From JALZMG01 sp963739975 (GTDB lineage: Bacteria > Actinomycetota > Acidimicrobiia > Acidimicrobiales > Ilumatobacteraceae): a DNA stretch of 64,000 nucleotides. Both the position numbers and the translations under genes were made by a program. Location: NCBI GenBank assembly GCA_963739975.1, contig CAVUCK010000026.1, forward strand, positions 41,846 to 105,845, read 5' to 3'. This document shows, one piece after another, positions 60,970-64,000 of this stretch. The number at the start of each line of letters is the position of its first letter. Within the stretch, counting starts at the first letter, position 1. A model generated the notes under the pieces. The model saw nothing but the letters and a program-made list of their open reading frames with translations. It did no database searches and was not told where the DNA came from.

Positions 60970-62393
60970 ATGGTCGGATCGACGTCATCGAGGTGCTGCG
61001 GCTGGCGAATCCGGTCACTCCGGACTCGATCGACGAGCAAGCTGATCTGAGCGCCGAGCGACGGGCATCGTTGCGGGTGGTGCCGACGGAAGTGCCGGTC
61101 ACGGGGCCGGGCGCGGACGCTGCTCACGGTCGGCGGAGGTGGCCGAGGTACGTCGCCGCGGTCGGCGCGGTCGCCGCCGGCGTCGCCGCGTTCATCCTCA
61201 TCCCTCGCAGCGAGGATCGCGGCGTCGACGTCGCCACGACGTCGGACACGGCGCCTGGCGTTTCACCCCCGTCGACGGTGGGCGCAATTCCTCCCACGTC
61301 CGTCGTGGATCCAGGTCCGCGGAGACCTGCGGTCAGGCCCTTCGTGGGCGTCTGGGTGTCCGCCGACACCGACGGTTCGTCCCAGACCATGGAGATCCTG
61401 CACGCGGGCGGCGACGAATACGAGGTCGTCGTGCGCAACGACGCCGCTGCGGCGTGCTCGGGGGTCTCGTCCACGATGACCGGGACCGGGCGGCTCGAGA
61501 CGCTTGAGACGCTGGTCATCGCTCAGCCCGTGGTGACCTGCGACGACGGGACCACATCGGCGATCGGACCGCCTCCCCAGGAGGACATCGCCAACTTCAC
61601 CCTCGTTCGCGACGCCGCAAAGGACGAGCTCGGTGACCAGTTCGGGGTGGTCTGGCGGCGGGAGGGTGCAGCGACGGAGAACGTGTCGACGACGGCAGAC
61701 ACCGAAGCCTCATCAGAGACCGATGCGCCGTACGGCACGCTCCCGGGCTCGGCGACGCCCCTTCCTGACGATGGAGCCCTCGCGCCCGGCTCGTACGCGC
61801 TGGCAAGGGACGGAGTCGCCGATTACCAGCGGCTCATCTTCACGTTGCCGGCTGGATGGGCGATCAGCGATGGACTCGTCCACAAGCACCTGAATCAGGT
61901 TGACGAAGTCGCCTTCAGTGTGTGGACCGGTGTTCGAGTCTATGACGACCCATGCAACTGGCAGGAAAGCCCGCGCGGTGAACTCGACCTTGGCGATGAA
62001 CAACTACACGACAACTTCCACGACGCGGCTCTCGGATCCACGGTACCCAAACCGCTACATGGCGGCCTCGCCAACCAACTCGGCCGCAACGCCTCTGAGC
62101 TGACCCGCGTCGAGGTGGGGGGAGAGCCGACTCTCAAGGTTGAGCTCTCAGTACCGGCCGAGATCGACCTCAACGCCTGCGACCAGGGCCAATACAGGAG
62201 CTGGACGGGGGTAAGTACCGCCGGTGGCGCCAATGCCCACCACACCCCCGGCCAGATCGACGTCGTGTACATGGTGGATCTCGATCGCGGCCCGCTGGTG
62301 ATCGATGCCTCGCACATGCCGGCCACGTCCGCGGCGGACCTTGCCGAGCTCGAGGCCATACTCGCATCGATGATCGTCGATCGAGGCCCCTGA
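60966..62393 (+). CDS. Membrane protein coupled to the sigma factor (probable anti-sigma)
   Basis: A 475-residue protein. The first 58 residues are cytoplasmic and short, without the H-x3-C-x2-C zinc motif of ZAS anti-sigma factors. One membrane helix lies at about 63-80, followed by a Pro/Thr-rich linker and a large outer domain containing beta structure and three or four Cys (CSGVSS, TCDDG, NACDQGQY). The gene order and topology suit a sensor that holds the sigma factor at the membrane. That role is inferred from position only. Confidence 0.75.
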   Translation: MNGRIDVIEVLRLANPVTPDSIDEQADLSAERRASLRVVPTEVPVTGPGADAAHGRRRWPRYVAAVGAVAAGVAAFILIPRSEDRGVDVATTSDTAPGVSPPSTVGAIPPTSVVDPGPRRPAVRPFVGVWVSADTDGSSQTMEILHAGGDEYEVVVRNDAAAACSGVSSTMTGTGRLETLETLVIAQPVVTCDDGTTSAIGPPPQEDIANFTLVRDAAKDELGDQFGVVWRREGAATENVSTTADTEASSETDAPYGTLPGSATPLPDDGALAPGSYALARDGVADYQRLIFTLPAGWAISDGLVHKHLNQVDEVAFSVWTGVRVYDDPCNWQESPRGELDLGDEQLHDNFHDAALGSTVPKPLHGGLANQLGRNASELTRVEVGGEPTLKVELSVPAEIDLNACDQGQYRSWTGVSTAGGANAHHTPGQIDVVYMVDLDRGPLVIDASHMPATSAADLAELEAILASMIVDRGP

Positions 62394-62615
62394 CGGACCT
62401 CCTTAACTGGTCGGCGGCGACGGCAAGCGGCCTTCGTCCGCACCGTCCACAACATCCACAACATCCGGCAAATAGGCGAGCAGGATCGAAGATCGGGAAT
62501 CATCATGACGCCGTCCACCGCATTTCGCGTAGCCGCCATCGAGACAATGGACGCGTGCAGCGCGACGCCTGGATCAGGAGGCGCCGAGGACTCCGCAATC
62601 AAGACGGAGAAACTC

Positions 62616-63749
62616 ATGGCAAGCGCCGCGACGACAGGATCAGCGATGGGTGCCACTCGCAGGACCAGACGATGGGCGGCCGTGGCGGCAGCGTCGGTGG
62701 TGGCGGCGATCGCCGCGTGCAGTTCATCGCCCGAATCGGCTTCCCCAGCAGCCGAATCCACCTCCACGCTGAGCACCGCCGCGACCCCGCCCGCAATGGT
62801 TCCCGCAATTGGGCGCTTTTCGGAGTACCCGCAGGGCGTTGTCTCCCAGCCAATGGCCACCACGCTCCAGGAGGCGCTCGACGCGGCGATACAGGACGGG
62901 TCGGTTCGCGGTGCAACGGCAGCAGTCGTCATCGTCGACACCGGAAGCTGGATAGGGGCCGCGGGCGTGGACAGGCATGGCAGCCGCTTGACCGCGGACT
63001 CTCAGATGCTGACGGCCAGCGTGGGTAAGACCGTGACTGCAGCTCAGATCCTCCGCCTCGTCGACGAGGGAAGGCTCCGCCTGGACGAGCGGGCAGCGGA
63101 TCACTTTCCGCCCGAGCTGTCAACCTTCAGCGCGAACGACGCCGGCATACAGGACCTGCTGGGCATGCGCAGCGGGCTCGACGACCCGGCCGGATATGTG
63201 GCACTGGTAGACCAAGGCAACACCACGGCCGACCTCATCGAGTTGATGCCTGAACCGACATCGCCACCGGGATCGACAACCGAATACGCGAACATCAACT
63301 ACCTCCTGCTCGGCGAGATCATCGAGCAGGTCACCGGCCGTCCGCTGGCCGATGCCGTTCGCGCTGGCGTCCTGAATCGTCCGGGTCTCGAAGGGCTGGA
63401 GTACCCGGTGAAGAGTGCCATGGCCGCCGACGGGTGGAAGATTAAGACGGACTCCCTGACCTTGGCTCGATGGGGTTACGAGCTGTACGGCGGATACATC
63501 GTCTCCGAACCCGCACTGCGCGCCATGGCGGACTTCCGGGGCGAGTTCTACGGCCTGGGGACCATCGACTTCGCCGACGATTACGACGCCCCGGGCGCAC
63601 TCGGACACGGTGGCCTGGAAGAATCCCACGCAGTCATGCTTGTCGCCTTCCCCAATACCGGCATCATCGTGGCGGTCCAGGCCAACGCCGACAGCCTCGG
63701 CGACATCGGACCCCTAGTCGCCGCACTGAGGAATGCAGCGGAATCCTGA
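62616..63749 (+). CDS. Beta-lactamase-fold serine hydrolase, lipoprotein
   Basis: A 377-residue class C-like/esterase EstB-type protein. The lipobox is AIAAC (Cys35). The active site has S-x-x-K as TASVGKTVT (Ser135, Lys138), Y-x-N as EYANINY, and HGG as ALGHGGLEES. Such proteins act as peptidases or esterases on the outer side of the membrane. I choose ATG 62616 with GGAGA 6 nt upstream; an earlier start at 62505 has no ribosome site. Complete. Confidence 0.88.
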   Translation: MASAATTGSAMGATRRTRRWAAVAAASVVAAIAACSSSPESASPAAESTSTLSTAATPPAMVPAIGRFSEYPQGVVSQPMATTLQEALDAAIQDGSVRGATAAVVIVDTGSWIGAAGVDRHGSRLTADSQMLTASVGKTVTAAQILRLVDEGRLRLDERAADHFPPELSTFSANDAGIQDLLGMRSGLDDPAGYVALVDQGNTTADLIELMPEPTSPPGSTTEYANINYLLLGEIIEQVTGRPLADAVRAGVLNRPGLEGLEYPVKSAMAADGWKIKTDSLTLARWGYELYGGYIVSEPALRAMADFRGEFYGLGTIDFADDYDAPGALGHGGLEESHAVMLVAFPNTGIIVAVQANADSLGDIGPLVAALRNAAES

Positions 63750-64000
63750 CCCGGAAGGTCCCAGGCACGGCGCGGTACGCGAGATGTCAACTCGTCGCGA
63801 TATCCGGTTGTTCCGGTCGAGCTTGCGGAGCAGACCGGGCCAGGCGAGCGTGCCGAATGGCCCGCGCGTGGCCATGTCGACCTGGTCGTCGATGTGATCG
63901 AGCACTGTGTCAAGCACGGCGTGCAGCGTTCCGCCGCCAACCCTGGGCGCCTACTTAGAACATGCAGGCGGCGTCGAGGAAGCAAATATGCATGAATGCG
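63750..64000. other. Right-edge region without a confident gene
   Basis: A minus-strand frame (63714-63917) starting MLDTVLDHIDDQVDMATRGP looks somewhat protein-like but overlaps the end of the serine hydrolase and has no recognisable motif. Nothing else seen. Confidence 0.35.

Noticed and set aside
63714..63917. A minus-strand gene at the right edge.
   Set aside because: It overlaps the serine-hydrolase gene, has no motif and lacks a ribosome site.

Overview
The window is high-GC, densely coded DNA from an actinobacterium. Mycothiol synthase (mshD), a DUF3499 protein, an LPXTG surface protein and the dnaG-sigA pair all point to Actinomycetota. A member of the Acidimicrobiia is my best guess, but that is inference; no rRNA is present to fix it.

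Layout. 1-16.9 kb: small membrane and stress genes, a YceI/SigJ divergent pair, a proton antiporter, an AI-2E-type permease, a pseudokinase-flippase fusion coupled to a Vps62-like membrane protein, an SDR, DUF3499, an ABC ATPase and a first secreted M23 peptidase. 17.0-19.6 kb: a graveyard of broken ISL3 and IS3 elements around an LPXTG gene. 19.7-24.3 kb: a second paralogous M23 peptidase, mshD, an L,D-transpeptidase inside a 59-bp direct repeat, nth, and a candidate small RNA with its own promoter and terminator. 24.4-32.8 kb: histidine genes (hisC-hisB, hisH-hisA-hisF, hisI) and trpE, with an aldo/keto reductase, a PLP enzyme and a GroES-like protein between them. 33.4-41.1 kb: ygfZ, an M50 protease, pyruvate phosphate dikinase, dnaG and sigA. 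tRNA-Asn and tRNA-Met follow.

43.0-58.9 kb is a genomic island. The 3' 44 bp of tRNA-Met is repeated exactly at its far end, as expected for tRNA-targeted integration. Inside are twelve copies, all in one orientation, of a roughly 50-bp GC-rich element that I do not see outside the island. They separate short genes and gene fragments (cupin, HNH nuclease, acyl-CoA ligase, PLP enzyme, metallothionein-like protein and others). The arrangement resembles an integrase-less integron cassette array, but the core site is not well conserved and no integrase is present, so identity is open. VapBC sits at the right end, and a decayed relaxase C-terminus lies just outside.

60.4-63.7 kb: an ECF sigma factor coupled to a membrane protein (probable anti-sigma) and a lipoprotein serine hydrolase. 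Many housekeeping starts carry TANNNT only 6-8 nt upstream and no Shine-Dalgarno sequence, suggesting common leaderless transcripts. trpE and sigJ each contain a single-base frameshift, either real or a sequencing error.
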